From: Blastomonas sp. SL216
GTDB taxonomy: Bacteria; Pseudomonadota; Alphaproteobacteria; Sphingomonadales; Sphingomonadaceae
DNA length: 64,000 bases
Direction of reading: 5' to 3'
Assembly (NCBI GenBank): GCA_026625625.1
Contig: CP113055.1
Span: 808,501 to 872,500, forward strand
Part shown: positions 38,858-47,318 of the stretch, one piece after another
Layout of the letters: each line of letters begins with the position of its first letter
Position numbering within the stretch: the first letter of the stretch is position 1
The notes under the pieces: generated by a model
Database searches by the model: none
Seen by the model: the letters and a program-made list of their open reading frames with translations, nothing else
What the model was told of the DNA's origin: nothing
Made by a program: the position numbers and the translations under genes

Positions 38858-39666
38858 AACCCTTCCCCGATCCGGTCCCAGCGCGCGGCGGTGAACCAGG
38901 TCCAGGGCAGGAACCAGCTGGCAGAACCATCGGTCGAGAACACCGTCACCAGCGCGCGGCCGACCAGATATTTCTGCGGAACGATGCCGATGCCTTGCCC
39001 TTCGACTGCGGGGAACCGGCTGTCGAGGCTGTTGTCGCGATTGTCGCCCATCAGGAACATATGGCCTTGCGGCACGATGATCGCTTCGGTCGTATCGCGC
39101 GGTGCATCGATCAGGTCGAGCACGTTATAGCTCTTGCCATTGGGCAGCGTCTCGCGAAAGCGCGGATAGCTGCACACCGCCGTACCATCGGGCTGGGGCA
39201 GTTCGAAACTGCGGTCATAGCAGCGCGTGTTGGGCGAGACCGGAATGACGAAATCGGCGATCCGCTTCTTCTCGATCGGCTTGCCGTTCAGCCAGACCAC
39301 GCCATCGCGCATCTGGATGGTGTCGCCGGGCAGGCCGATGACGCGCTTGATATAGTCGGCACTGGCGCCCGGGGGCGCCTTGAACACCACGACATCGCCG
39401 CGCTCGGGCTGGCTAGCAAAGACACGTCCGGGGATCAGCGGCAGGTTGAACGGCAGGCTGTAGCGCGAATAGCCATAGGACCATTTCGACACGAGCAGAT
39501 AATCGCCCACGACCAGCCGCGGCTGCATCGATTCCGACGGAATGTTGAACGGCGAGACGATGAAGCTGCGCAGAATGAAGAAGAAGATCGCGAGCTTCAC
39601 CAGAAACTGCAGAAAGTCCGCCGTTTCCGACTTGGGTTTGGGCGATGTGGCGGCGGCTTCGGTCAT
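38854..39666 (-). CDS. lepB: Signal peptidase I
   Basis: 270 residues from ATG 39666, which has an excellent AAAGGAGG site; a start 15 codons further up is less likely. Membrane protease that removes signal peptides. Catalytic serine S46 is in FNIPSESMQPRL and the general-base lysine K107 in YIKRVIGLPGD. MGDNRDNSLDSR is the third family box. One membrane helix near residues 18-38. First gene of lepB-rnc-era; divergent from pgi with 122 bases between the starts. Confidence 0.96.
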   Translation of the reverse strand: MTEAAATSPKPKSETADFLQFLVKLAIFFFILRSFIVSPFNIPSESMQPRLVVGDYLLVSKWSYGYSRYSLPFNLPLIPGRVFASQPERGDVVVFKAPPGASADYIKRVIGLPGDTIQMRDGVVWLNGKPIEKKRIADFVIPVSPNTRCYDRSFELPQPDGTAVCSYPRFRETLPNGKSYNVLDLIDAPRDTTEAIIVPQGHMFLMGDNRDNSLDSRFPAVEGQGIGIVPQKYLVGRALVTVFSTDGSASWFLPWTWFTAARWDRIGEGF

Positions 39667-39788
39667 CTGCCTCCTTTGCTGACCGCGCTTTGCGGCGTCA
39701 AGCCCCATCAAGCGCCGGGAAAGCCTCTCGCCAAGCCCTTGCCGGGCCGCTAAACCCGGCCCCGCGCTATCAGCCTGAAAGGTTATCC

Positions 39789-41306
39789 ATGTCCGTCAAT
39801 GCCGAAACGATTTGGCAATCGATTGCAGAATTGCCCCGTCCGACACTGTCCACGTTGTTCGAAAACGATCTCGCGCGGGTCGATGGCCTGTCGCACCGTG
39901 TGCCGCTGGCGGGTACCGATATCCTGTTCGATTTCTCCAAGACCCACCTGGATTCGGCGCTGATCGGCCAGTTCGAGCAACTCGCCGCCGCGATGCATCT
40001 GGCGGGCATGCGCGATCAGTTCCTGTCGGGCGCCAAGATCAACACCAGCGAGGACCGGGCGTCCGAGCATCCCGCCGAGCGCGGCTATGGTGCCACGGAT
40101 TCGGTCGAGAATGCGGCGCGGCTGCACGAGCGGATGGCAGCGCTGGTCGATGCCATCGACCAGGGTGTGTTCGGCGAGATCAAGCATGTGCTGCATATCG
40201 GCATCGGCGGATCGGCGCTGGGGCCCAAGCTGATCATCGATGCGCTGTGCCGCGACAGCGACCGTTATGACGTTGCCGTCGTCGCCAATGTCGATGGCGA
40301 AGCACTGTCCGAGGCGGTCGACCGCTTCGATCCCGCCAAGACGCTGGTGGCGATCGCATCCAAGACCTTCACCACCACCGAGACGCTGATGAATGCCGAA
40401 AGCGCGATCGACTGGTTGCGCGCCGGTGGGGTCGAAGACCCCTATGGCCAGCTTGTCGCGCTGACCGCAGCGCCCGAAAAGGCGGCCGAGTTCGGCATCG
40501 ACGAGACCCGCATCCTGCCGTTTTCCGAAACGGTGGGTGGGCGCTATTCGGTCTGGTCTAGCATCGGCTTCCCGGTGGCGATGGCGCTGGGCAATCATGG
40601 TTTTGCCGAATTCCGCGCAGGCGCGCTCGCCATGGACCGGCATTTCGCCACCGCGCCGCTCGCGGCCAACATGCCGGTGCTCGCCGCCTTTGCCGACCTG
40701 TATTATGCGCAGATCCGCCAGTGCCAGACCCGCGCCGTCTTCGCCTATGACGAGCGGATGCGCCTGCTCCCCGATTATCTGCAGCAGCTCGAAATGGAGA
40801 GCAACGGCAAGGGCGTGCGCCGCGATGGCTCGCCGCTGGGCCGGGCGAGTGCGCCGATCACCTGGGGCGGGGTCGGCACCGACGCCCAGCACGCGGTGTT
40901 CCAGCTGCTCCACCAGGGCACGCATCTGGTCCCGGTCGAGTTCATTGCGTCGCGCCTCAGCGCGCACGAGTTCGACGAGGCGCATCACCGCGCACTGCTG
41001 ACCAACTGCTTTGCGCAAGGCGCAGCGCTGATGCAGGGCAAGGCCAGCGACGATCCGCAGCGCAGCTATCCCGGCGACCGGCCTTCGATGACCATCCTGC
41101 TCGACAATGTCGATCCGCAGAGCCTGGGCGCGCTGATCGCCTTTTACGAACACCGCACCTTTGCCAACGCCATGCTGCTGGGCATCAATCCTTTTGACCA
41201 GTTCGGTGTTGAACTGGGCAAGGAAATCGCCAAATCCATGGGCAACCGCCAATCCGGCGATTTCGACCCTTCCACCGCTGCGCTGATCGAGGCGGCGGGC
41301 CTGTAA
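39789..41306 (+). CDS. pgi: Glucose-6-phosphate isomerase
   Basis: 505 residues from ATG 39789 (AAAGG upstream). Interconverts glucose-6-phosphate and fructose-6-phosphate. Family marks: HIGIGGSALGPKLI (phosphate binding), ASKTFTTTETL, GGRYSVWSSIG, the catalytic Glu in QQLEMESNGKG, and the C-terminal NPFDQFGVELGKEIAK with the active-site Lys. Slightly shorter than the E. coli enzyme (549). Single-gene unit or cotranscribed with gor, which starts 36 bases later. Confidence 0.97.
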   Translation: MSVNAETIWQSIAELPRPTLSTLFENDLARVDGLSHRVPLAGTDILFDFSKTHLDSALIGQFEQLAAAMHLAGMRDQFLSGAKINTSEDRASEHPAERGYGATDSVENAARLHERMAALVDAIDQGVFGEIKHVLHIGIGGSALGPKLIIDALCRDSDRYDVAVVANVDGEALSEAVDRFDPAKTLVAIASKTFTTTETLMNAESAIDWLRAGGVEDPYGQLVALTAAPEKAAEFGIDETRILPFSETVGGRYSVWSSIGFPVAMALGNHGFAEFRAGALAMDRHFATAPLAANMPVLAAFADLYYAQIRQCQTRAVFAYDERMRLLPDYLQQLEMESNGKGVRRDGSPLGRASAPITWGGVGTDAQHAVFQLLHQGTHLVPVEFIASRLSAHEFDEAHHRALLTNCFAQGAALMQGKASDDPQRSYPGDRPSMTILLDNVDPQSLGALIAFYEHRTFANAMLLGINPFDQFGVELGKEIAKSMGNRQSGDFDPSTAALIEAAGL

Positions 41307-41342
41307 GGGGCACGATATTCAAAGTTCCCGGGAGTTTGATTG

Positions 41343-42689
41343 ATGAGTGATTATGATTACGACCTGTTCGTCATCGGAGCAGGATCGGGCGGGGTGCGCG
41401 CATCGCGCATCGCTTCGTCCTATGGCGCGAAGGTCGCGGTGGCCGAGGAATATCGCGTCGGCGGCACCTGCGTCATCCGCGGCTGCGTGCCCAAGAAGCT
41501 GCTGGTCTATGGATCGCACTTCGCCGAGGACCTTGAAGATGCGCAGAATTACGGCTGGGAGATCGAGGGCACCAAGTTCAGCTGGCAGGTGCTGCGCGAC
41601 CGCGTGCTGGGCGATGTCGACCGGTTGAATGCCGCGTACAAATCGACGCTCAACAATCATAACGTCACGATCATCGAGGAACGCGCGACGATCATCGCGC
41701 CGCACCGGGTGAAGCTGGCAAGCGGGCAGGAAATCAGCGCCAAGTATATCCTGGTAGCGGTCGGTGCTCGGCCCTATGTGCCCGAATTCCCCGGCTCAGA
41801 GCATTGCCTGACGTCGAACGAGATGTTCCATCTCGATGCCTTGCCGCGCCGTGCGGTTATCGCAGGCGGTGGCTATATCGCCAACGAGTTCGCCGGCATC
41901 CTCAACGGGCTGGGCACCCGCGTCACCGTGGTCAATCGCGGCGACACCATCCTGCGCGGTTATGATGAATCGTTGCGCGACCGGCTGCTGCAGATTTCGA
42001 TGACCAAGGGCATCGAGTTCAAGTTCAAGGCGCCGTTCGAGAAGATCGAGAAGCGCGAGGACGGCACGCTCGACGTGTTCCTCAAGGGCCAGGACCCGAT
42101 CAACACCGATATCGTGATGGTCGCGACCGGTCGCGTGCCCAATGTCGAAGGGCTGGGGCTCGAGCATGCCGGCATCACCACCGACGATCAGGGCGCGATC
42201 CCGGTCGACGAATACAGCAAGACCGTGTGCGACAGCATCTATGCGGTGGGCGACGTCACCAACCGGGTGCAGCTGACCCCGGTGGCGATCCGCGAAGGCC
42301 AAGCGTTCGCCGACACGGTGTTCGGCGGCACGCCCAGGACGGTGGACTATAACTGCATTCCCACCGCCGTGTTCTCGCAGCCGCCGATCGCCTCGGTGGG
42401 CCTCACCGAGGGCGAGGCGCGCAATCGCTATGGCAATATCCGCGTCTATTCGGCGGATTTCCGCCCGATGCGCAATGTCTTCGCGCACCGCGCCGAACGT
42501 GGCCTCTACAAGATGATCACCGAAGAGCCCTCGGGCAAGATCCTGGGGCTGCACATGATCGGCCCGGATTCGCCCGAGATCCTTCAGGCCGCAGCGATTG
42601 CGGTCAAGGCGGGGCTGACCAAGCAGGCGTTCGACGATACCGTTGCCCTGCACCCCAGCATGGCCGAAGAGCTTGTGCTGATGAAGTAA
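41343..42689 (+). CDS. gor: Glutathione-disulfide reductase
   Basis: 448 residues from ATG 41343 (GGGAG about 9 bases upstream). Reduces glutathione disulfide with NADPH using FAD and a redox disulfide. The disulfide is in GGTCVIRGCVPKKLL; the FAD motif is FVIGAGSGGVRASR; the NADPH domain has AGGGYIANEFAG. The C-terminal active-site His-Glu is in LHPSMAEELV. The first glycine loop and cysteine spacing separate it from lipoamide dehydrogenase. A small hairpin terminator overlaps the stop. Confidence 0.94.
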   Translation: MSDYDYDLFVIGAGSGGVRASRIASSYGAKVAVAEEYRVGGTCVIRGCVPKKLLVYGSHFAEDLEDAQNYGWEIEGTKFSWQVLRDRVLGDVDRLNAAYKSTLNNHNVTIIEERATIIAPHRVKLASGQEISAKYILVAVGARPYVPEFPGSEHCLTSNEMFHLDALPRRAVIAGGGYIANEFAGILNGLGTRVTVVNRGDTILRGYDESLRDRLLQISMTKGIEFKFKAPFEKIEKREDGTLDVFLKGQDPINTDIVMVATGRVPNVEGLGLEHAGITTDDQGAIPVDEYSKTVCDSIYAVGDVTNRVQLTPVAIREGQAFADTVFGGTPRTVDYNCIPTAVFSQPPIASVGLTEGEARNRYGNIRVYSADFRPMRNVFAHRAERGLYKMITEEPSGKILGLHMIGPDSPEILQAAAIAVKAGLTKQAFDDTVALHPSMAEELVLMK

Positions 42690-42705
42690 GCGCCGTTGCG
42701 CTTTT
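42688..42705 (+). terminator. Short terminator after gor
   Basis: AAGCGC/GCGCTT with loop CGTT at 42688-42703, continuing into TT. It overlaps the gor stop codon and lies 6 bases before the stop of the convergent regulator gene. Short stem, so moderate confidence. Confidence 0.5.
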
Positions 42706-42710
42706 GATCG

Positions 42711-44117
42711 TTACCCGATCCGGTACGGCACCATGCCGCGCCGGTCGGGGTCGATCACCAGCGGTCGGTCGGTGGGCGGAAAGGCGCGCTGATCACAATT
42801 GTCGCGCGGGCAGGTGCGGCAGCTGATGCCGATCGGCGTCACTGCGCCTGCCGCCGCCGTGTCCAGCCCGTCGGCGTAGATGAAGTGCCGGGCATGCTCT
42901 ACCTCGCATCCCAAGGCCACGGCATAGCGGCGCGGCTTGCGGCCATAGCTGCCCGAGGGCTTGACCAGTCCCTTGGCCATCGAGACATAACGCACGCCAT
43001 CGGGCGTCTCGGCGAGCTGCACCAGGATACGGTCGGGGATCGCGGCGGCCTCGTGCACCACCCATAAGGGGCATGCACCGCCGAAGCGGGCGAATTGCAG
43101 CCGCGTCGCGCTGTGCCGCTTGGTGATGTTACCCGCCATGTCGACCCGGCAGAAGAACACCGGCAGGCCGCGCGCGCCGGGGCGTTGCAGCGTCGAGAGC
43201 CGGTGGCATGCCTGTTCGAAGCTGACCCCGAAGCGATGAGTCAGCTGGTCGATATCGTGCCGGCATGCCATCGCTGCCTCGCGAAAGCGCGCATAGGGCA
43301 TCACCAATGCACCGGCGGCATAGTTGGCCAGGCCCACCGAGACAAGCTTCTGCGCCTGCTCGCTCTTCAGCTTGGCGTTGGCGGCGAGGATGGCGATGGC
43401 AAAGCGCATTTCCAGCGCCATCAGCCGGTGGGCGAGCATGAAATAGCGCGATTCGGGGGCAACGCCATCGGCCAGGTACAGGGTGCGGGTGGCTGCGTCG
43501 AACTGGCTGAGCGGCGCGTTGGGATCACCCGCACGCAGCGGCTTGACGCTGATGCCGTGGTCGCGCTGCAGCCGCGCGGCGAGGCCGTCGGGGTTCAGGT
43601 CTTCGCCCAGCTCGCCGGCAATCTCTTCGGCGGTCCGATCGAGCTGGTCGATATAATTGCCCGCCTCGTGGAACCAGTCGCGCACCTCTTCCCAGGGCAG
43701 GCGGGCATTGTGCTGGCCGGTGGCGGCGAGGCTGTCGTCGAGCATCGCCGAACGCTCCTGCGCCTGGCGATAGCCCTGGTAGAGGTTGGTGATGATGTGC
43801 GACAGCTCGGGATGGCTGTCGCGCAGCCGCGCAAAGCGCACCGGGTCCACCTCGATCCCGGCGAGCACCGGATCGTCGAGCAGCGTCTGCCAGTTGAGCG
43901 AAGGCCCGCCCTCGGGGGCGTCCTCCAGCTCGAAGGCGAAATGGCGTGACAGTGCGGTCAGCACCTGCGGCGTGATCGGCCGCTCGTCATTCTCGATCTG
44001 GCTGAGATAAGAGGTTGAAATGCCCAAAGCCTCGGCCATCGCGGCCTGGTTGAGACCCGAGTGGCGGCGGACGGCGCGGACGCGCTGGCCCGCATAAAGG
44101 CGTTTGCGGCGTGACAT
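42711..44117 (-). CDS. ScfR/PccR-type short-chain acyl-CoA-responsive transcriptional regulator
   Basis: 468 residues. An XRE-type helix-turn-helix lies at about 12-65 ([20 protein letters not shown]). A middle region resembles the IrrE/ImmA-like domain ([32 protein letters not shown]). The conserved C-terminal domain has three cysteines, C433, C436 and C441 ([12 protein letters not shown]). This is the family of RamB, PrpR and PccR, which sense short-chain acyl-CoA and control acetate or propionate genes; mycobacterial PrpR is reported to hold an iron-sulfur cluster through its cysteines. It is divergent from pccB with paired TTTGCAA sites between, so control of the propionate genes and of itself is likely. 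Confidence 0.88.
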   Translation of the reverse strand: MSRRKRLYAGQRVRAVRRHSGLNQAAMAEALGISTSYLSQIENDERPITPQVLTALSRHFAFELEDAPEGGPSLNWQTLLDDPVLAGIEVDPVRFARLRDSHPELSHIITNLYQGYRQAQERSAMLDDSLAATGQHNARLPWEEVRDWFHEAGNYIDQLDRTAEEIAGELGEDLNPDGLAARLQRDHGISVKPLRAGDPNAPLSQFDAATRTLYLADGVAPESRYFMLAHRLMALEMRFAIAILAANAKLKSEQAQKLVSVGLANYAAGALVMPYARFREAAMACRHDIDQLTHRFGVSFEQACHRLSTLQRPGARGLPVFFCRVDMAGNITKRHSATRLQFARFGGACPLWVVHEAAAIPDRILVQLAETPDGVRYVSMAKGLVKPSGSYGRKPRRYAVALGCEVEHARHFIYADGLDTAAAGAVTPIGISCRTCPRDNCDQRAFPPTDRPLVIDPDRRGMVPYRIG

Positions 44118-44133
44118 GGTCCTTGCGGACTAG

Positions 44134-44156
44134 TTTGCAAACTGGCGGTTTGCAAG
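44134..44156. promoter_or_regulatory. Paired TTTGCAA operator between the regulator and pccB
   Basis: TTTGCAAA at 44134-44141 and TTTGCAAG at 44149-44156, 15 bases start to start; the first lies in the palindrome GTTTGCAAAC-like AGTTTGCAAACT. They stand 16 bases upstream of the regulator start and about 75 before pccB. From memory, the PccR site of Rhodobacter sphaeroides is a pair of TTTGCAAA boxes, with a somewhat shorter spacer. Strong candidate for the operator of the adjacent regulator, acting on both promoters. Confidence 0.7.
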
Positions 44157-44230
44157 TTCGCTATTTAACATTTGCTTGTGGGGGCAAAGGCTGGAAAAGA
44201 AGCCTCCCGAACTCACCACAAGAGGATGCG

Positions 44231-45757
44231 ATGCAGGCCATATTGGAAGAACTGGCAGCCCGGCGCGACAAGGCGCATCTGGGCGGGGGCACCAAGCGGA
44301 TCGAGGCGCAGCACGCCAAGGGCAAGCTGACCGCGCGCGAGCGGATCGACGTGCTGCTTGATCCGGGCAGCTTTGAAGAGCTCGACATGTATGTCGAACA
44401 CAATTGCGTCGATTTCGGGATGCAGGATCAGATCATCCCCGGCGATGGCGTGGTCACCGGATCGGGTACGGTCAATGGCCGCCTGGTCTTCGTGTTCAGC
44501 CAGGACTTCACCGTGTTCGGCGGTTCGCTCTCCGAACGGCACGCGCAGAAGATCTGCAAGATCATGGACATGGCGCTGAAGGTCGGCGCACCGGTGATCG
44601 GCCTCAACGATTCCGGCGGCGCGCGCATCCAGGAAGGCGTGGCGTCGCTCGGCGGTTATGCCGAGGTGTTCCAGCGCAATGTGCTGGCATCGGGCGTCGT
44701 GCCGCAGCTTTCGGTGATCATGGGCCCCTGCGCAGGCGGCGCGGTGTACTCGCCCGCCATGACGGACTTCATCTTCATGGTGAAGGATTCGAGCTATATG
44801 TTCGTCACCGGTCCCGATGTGGTGAAGACCGTGACCAACGAGGTGGTGACGCAGGAAGAACTGGGCGGCGCGGTGACGCATACCGGCAAGTCGGGCGTCG
44901 CCGATGTCGCGTTCGACAATGACATCGAGGCACTGCTCGCCGCGCGCGACCTGATCGATTATCTGCCGCTGTCGAACCGCGAGGCATTGCCCGAGCGCCC
45001 GACCGCCGACCCGTTCGATCGGATCGAGAACAGCCTCGACACGCTGATCCCGGCCAACCCGAACATGCCCTATGACATGCACGAGCTGATCAGGAAGACG
45101 CTCGACGAAGGCGAGTTTTTCGAGATCCAGCCGACGCATGCGGGCAATATCATCACCGGCTTCGGCCGCATCGAGGGTCGCACCGTGGGCGTCGTCGCCA
45201 ACCAGCCGATGGTGCTGGCAGGCTGTCTCGACATCAACTCGTCGAAAAAGGCCGCGCGCTTCGTGCGCTTCTGCGATTGCTTCGACATCCCGATCATCAC
45301 CTTTGTCGATGTCCCCGGCTTCCTGCCCGGCGTGGCGCAGGAACATAGCGGTATCATCAAGCACGGTGCGAAACTGCTCTTCGCCTATGCCGAGGCGACC
45401 GTCCCGAAGATCACCGTGATCACCCGCAAGGCCTATGGCGGCGCGTATGACGTGATGGCCTCAAAGCATCTGCGCGGCGATTTGAACTACGCCTGGCCCA
45501 CCGCCGAAATCGCGGTGATGGGCGCGAAGGGCGCGGTCGAGATCATCTTCCGCGGCAAGACGCCCGAAGAGATCGCCGAGCGCACCAAGGAATATGAAGC
45601 GCGCTTCGCCAACCCGTTCGTGGCGGCGAGCAAGGGGTTCATTGACGAGGTGATCATGCCGCACTCGACCCGGCGCAGGATTGCGCTGGGGCTTCGGAAG
45701 CTGCGGAACAAGCAGTTGGAGAACCCCTGGAAGAAGCATGACAACATTCCGTTGTGA
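44231..45757 (+). CDS. pccB: Propionyl-CoA carboxylase beta subunit (carboxyltransferase)
   Basis: 508 residues from ATG 44231 (AGAGG upstream); the frame is open to 44111 but that part overlaps the operator and the regulator start. Transfers the carboxyl group from biotin to propionyl-CoA, giving (S)-methylmalonyl-CoA. Carboxyltransferase marks: [37 protein letters not shown], and [25 protein letters not shown] with [12 protein letters not shown]. The biotin-carrying partner pccA is 6 kb downstream in the same direction, with other pathway genes between. A twin-hairpin repeat follows the stop. Confidence 0.95.
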   Translation: MQAILEELAARRDKAHLGGGTKRIEAQHAKGKLTARERIDVLLDPGSFEELDMYVEHNCVDFGMQDQIIPGDGVVTGSGTVNGRLVFVFSQDFTVFGGSLSERHAQKICKIMDMALKVGAPVIGLNDSGGARIQEGVASLGGYAEVFQRNVLASGVVPQLSVIMGPCAGGAVYSPAMTDFIFMVKDSSYMFVTGPDVVKTVTNEVVTQEELGGAVTHTGKSGVADVAFDNDIEALLAARDLIDYLPLSNREALPERPTADPFDRIENSLDTLIPANPNMPYDMHELIRKTLDEGEFFEIQPTHAGNIITGFGRIEGRTVGVVANQPMVLAGCLDINSSKKAARFVRFCDCFDIPIITFVDVPGFLPGVAQEHSGIIKHGAKLLFAYAEATVPKITVITRKAYGGAYDVMASKHLRGDLNYAWPTAEIAVMGAKGAVEIIFRGKTPEEIAERTKEYEARFANPFVAASKGFIDEVIMPHSTRRRIALGLRKLRNKQLENPWKKHDNIPL

Positions 45758-45780
45758 GTGCGAAATATCGATCATTCTCC

Positions 45781-45871
45781 CGTCACCCTGAACTTGTTTC
45801 AGGGCCCATTTCGCCGGATTGAGCCAAAGCGCGAGACGAGAAATGGGTGCTGAAACAAGTTCAGCATGACG
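45781..45871. repeat. Twin-hairpin (REPIN-like) repeat, copy 1
   Basis: Two 32-base arms, 45781-45812 and 45840-45871, are inverted copies sharing CTGAACTTGTTTCAG and CCCATTTC. Each arm has its own 7-base-pair hairpin: CCCTGAA/TTCAGGG on the left, and TGCTGAA/TTCAGCA when the right arm is read on the opposite strand. The two arms differ only at paired positions, so each hairpin is kept. Copy 2 at 50470-50560 is the same element in opposite orientation. It lies between pccB and the epimerase gene. Confidence 0.85.
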
Positions 45872-45888
45872 GAATTGGAGCAAGCGTG

Positions 45889-46335
45889 ATGAAACTAGGC
45901 CGTCTCAACCATATTGGCGTCGCGACGCCCTCCATCGCGGACAGCATTGTCTTCTACCGCGATGTCATGGGTGCGACCAAGATTCATGATCCATTCGACC
46001 TGCCCGAGCAGGGGGTGAAGGTGTGCTTTGTCGATACGCCGGGCGCGGATGGCACGCTTAATGGCACTCAGATCGAATTGATCGAGCCGCTGCCGGGCAA
46101 TGCCTCGATTGCGTCGTTCCTTGAGAAGAACCCGAACGGCGGGCAGCATCATGTCTGCTATGAGGTGCCCGATATTCACGCGGCCAAGGCGGAGTTCGAA
46201 GGCTTGGGCAAGCGCGTGCTGGGCGAGCCGCGCATCGGTGCGCATGGGACGTTGATTTTCTTCGTGCACCCCAGGGATATGGGCGGAGTGCTGACCGAGA
46301 TTATGGAGACGCCGAAGCCGGGCGAGGGGCACTGA
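45889..46335 (+). CDS. mce: Methylmalonyl-CoA epimerase
   Basis: 148 residues from ATG 45889; the frame is open to 45847 only because it runs through the repeat. Converts (S)- to (R)-methylmalonyl-CoA, the isomer needed by the mutase. Vicinal-oxygen-chelate fold with metal ligands at the expected places: His in RLNHIGVATPS, His in GGQHHVCYEV, Glu near the end in VLTEIME. HPRDMGGVLTEI is the family end. Placed between pccB and the mutase gene, as the pathway demands. Confidence 0.94.
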   Translation: MKLGRLNHIGVATPSIADSIVFYRDVMGATKIHDPFDLPEQGVKVCFVDTPGADGTLNGTQIELIEPLPGNASIASFLEKNPNGGQHHVCYEVPDIHAAKAEFEGLGKRVLGEPRIGAHGTLIFFVHPRDMGGVLTEIMETPKPGEGH

Positions 46336-46340
46336 TATTG

Positions 46341-46487
46341 CTCCTCCCCGCAACGCGGGGGAGGATAGGGGAGGTTGCCGACGTGTCGGCTACCGGACCT
46401 TGGAGAGGGGGCAGCCACCCTCTCCCAGCTTCGACTAGGTGCTTTCAGCACCAAGTCTGCGCAACCCTCTCCCGTCAAGGGAGAGGG
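46341..46487. repeat. CCCTCTCC palindromic repeat element
   Basis: A row of hairpins fills the gap between mce and the crotonase gene: CCTCCCCGC/GCGGGGGAGG (about 46343-46364), GGAGAGGG/CCCTCTCC (46402-46425), GGTGCT/AGCACC (46438-46452) and CCCTCTCCC/GGGAGAGGG (46465-46487). It is related to the element in the atpD-atpC gap. Probably a non-coding intergenic repeat; it may affect RNA stability inside this long operon. Confidence 0.78.
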
Positions 46488-46513
46488 AAGAATCACAGGA
46501 GAGAGTTGCGACC

Positions 46514-47296
46514 ATGACCTACGAAACCATAAAACTCGACATCGCCGACCAGATTGCCACGATCACATTGAACGTGCCCGAGCGGCTCAATGCCTGTTCG
46601 CTGCCGATGGCGGGCGAGATCAACGATGCGCTCGACCGGCTCGGCGATGCGCGGGCGCTGGTGATCACCGGCGCGGGCAAGGGTTTCTGTTCGGGCGCAG
46701 ACCTTTCCGGCGGGCGCGACAGTTCGATCTCGGGCGGGCAGGGCAGCTACAAGGCGCTGACCCAGCATTACAACCCGATGCTGCTCAAGCTGCACAGGCT
46801 GCACATCCCGACGATCAGCGCGGTCAACGGCCCCGCTGCCGGCGTCGGCTGCTCGATCGGTCTTGCGCCCGATTTCGTCGTGGCGAGCGAAAAGGCGTAT
46901 TTCCTGCAGGCGTTCGTCAATATCGGCCTGGTGCCCGATGGCGGCGCGAGCTGGATGCTCACGCGCCTGATCGGCAAGGCCCGCGCGACCGAAATGATGA
47001 TGCTGGGCGAAAAGATCCCCGCCGCCAAGGCGCATGACTGGGGCATGGTCTACAAGGTGGTCGAGCATGACAGCCTGATGGACGAGGCGATGGCGCTGGC
47101 CAAGCGGCTCGCCGCGATGCCCACCGTCGCGCTCGGCATCATGCGCAAGAACCTGGTCGAGGGGCTGGAATGCGATTTCCACACGGCTCTGGCGCGCGAG
47201 GCCGAGGGCCAGCGGATTGCAGGCGACACCAACGATGCACGCGAAGGCGCCATTGCCTTCCTGCAGAAGCGCAAGCCGAACTTCACCGGCAGCTGA
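46514..47296 (+). CDS. PaaG-like crotonase (enoyl-CoA isomerase type)
   Basis: 260 residues from ATG 46514 (AGGAGAGAG upstream). Crotonase fold with oxyanion stretch [10 protein letters not shown]. The two glutamates of a true enoyl-CoA hydratase are missing. Where hydratases have GGGCE this protein has GVGCS, and where they have QPE it has QAF. Instead it has Asp in [12 protein letters not shown], as in PaaG, which isomerises a ring-opened epoxide or shifts a double bond. So it is more likely an isomerase than a hydratase. It sits between mce and the mutase gene, where no such step is needed in the standard pathway. Substrate unknown. Confidence 0.85.
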   Translation: MTYETIKLDIADQIATITLNVPERLNACSLPMAGEINDALDRLGDARALVITGAGKGFCSGADLSGGRDSSISGGQGSYKALTQHYNPMLLKLHRLHIPTISAVNGPAAGVGCSIGLAPDFVVASEKAYFLQAFVNIGLVPDGGASWMLTRLIGKARATEMMMLGEKIPAAKAHDWGMVYKVVEHDSLMDEAMALAKRLAAMPTVALGIMRKNLVEGLECDFHTALAREAEGQRIAGDTNDAREGAIAFLQKRKPNFTGS

Positions 47297-47318
47297 TCAC
47301 ACACACGGGAACCATGGA

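Noticed and set aside
45847-45888. Longer start for methylmalonyl-CoA epimerase
   Set aside because: The extra 14 residues are encoded by the right arm of the twin-hairpin repeat and are not part of the family.
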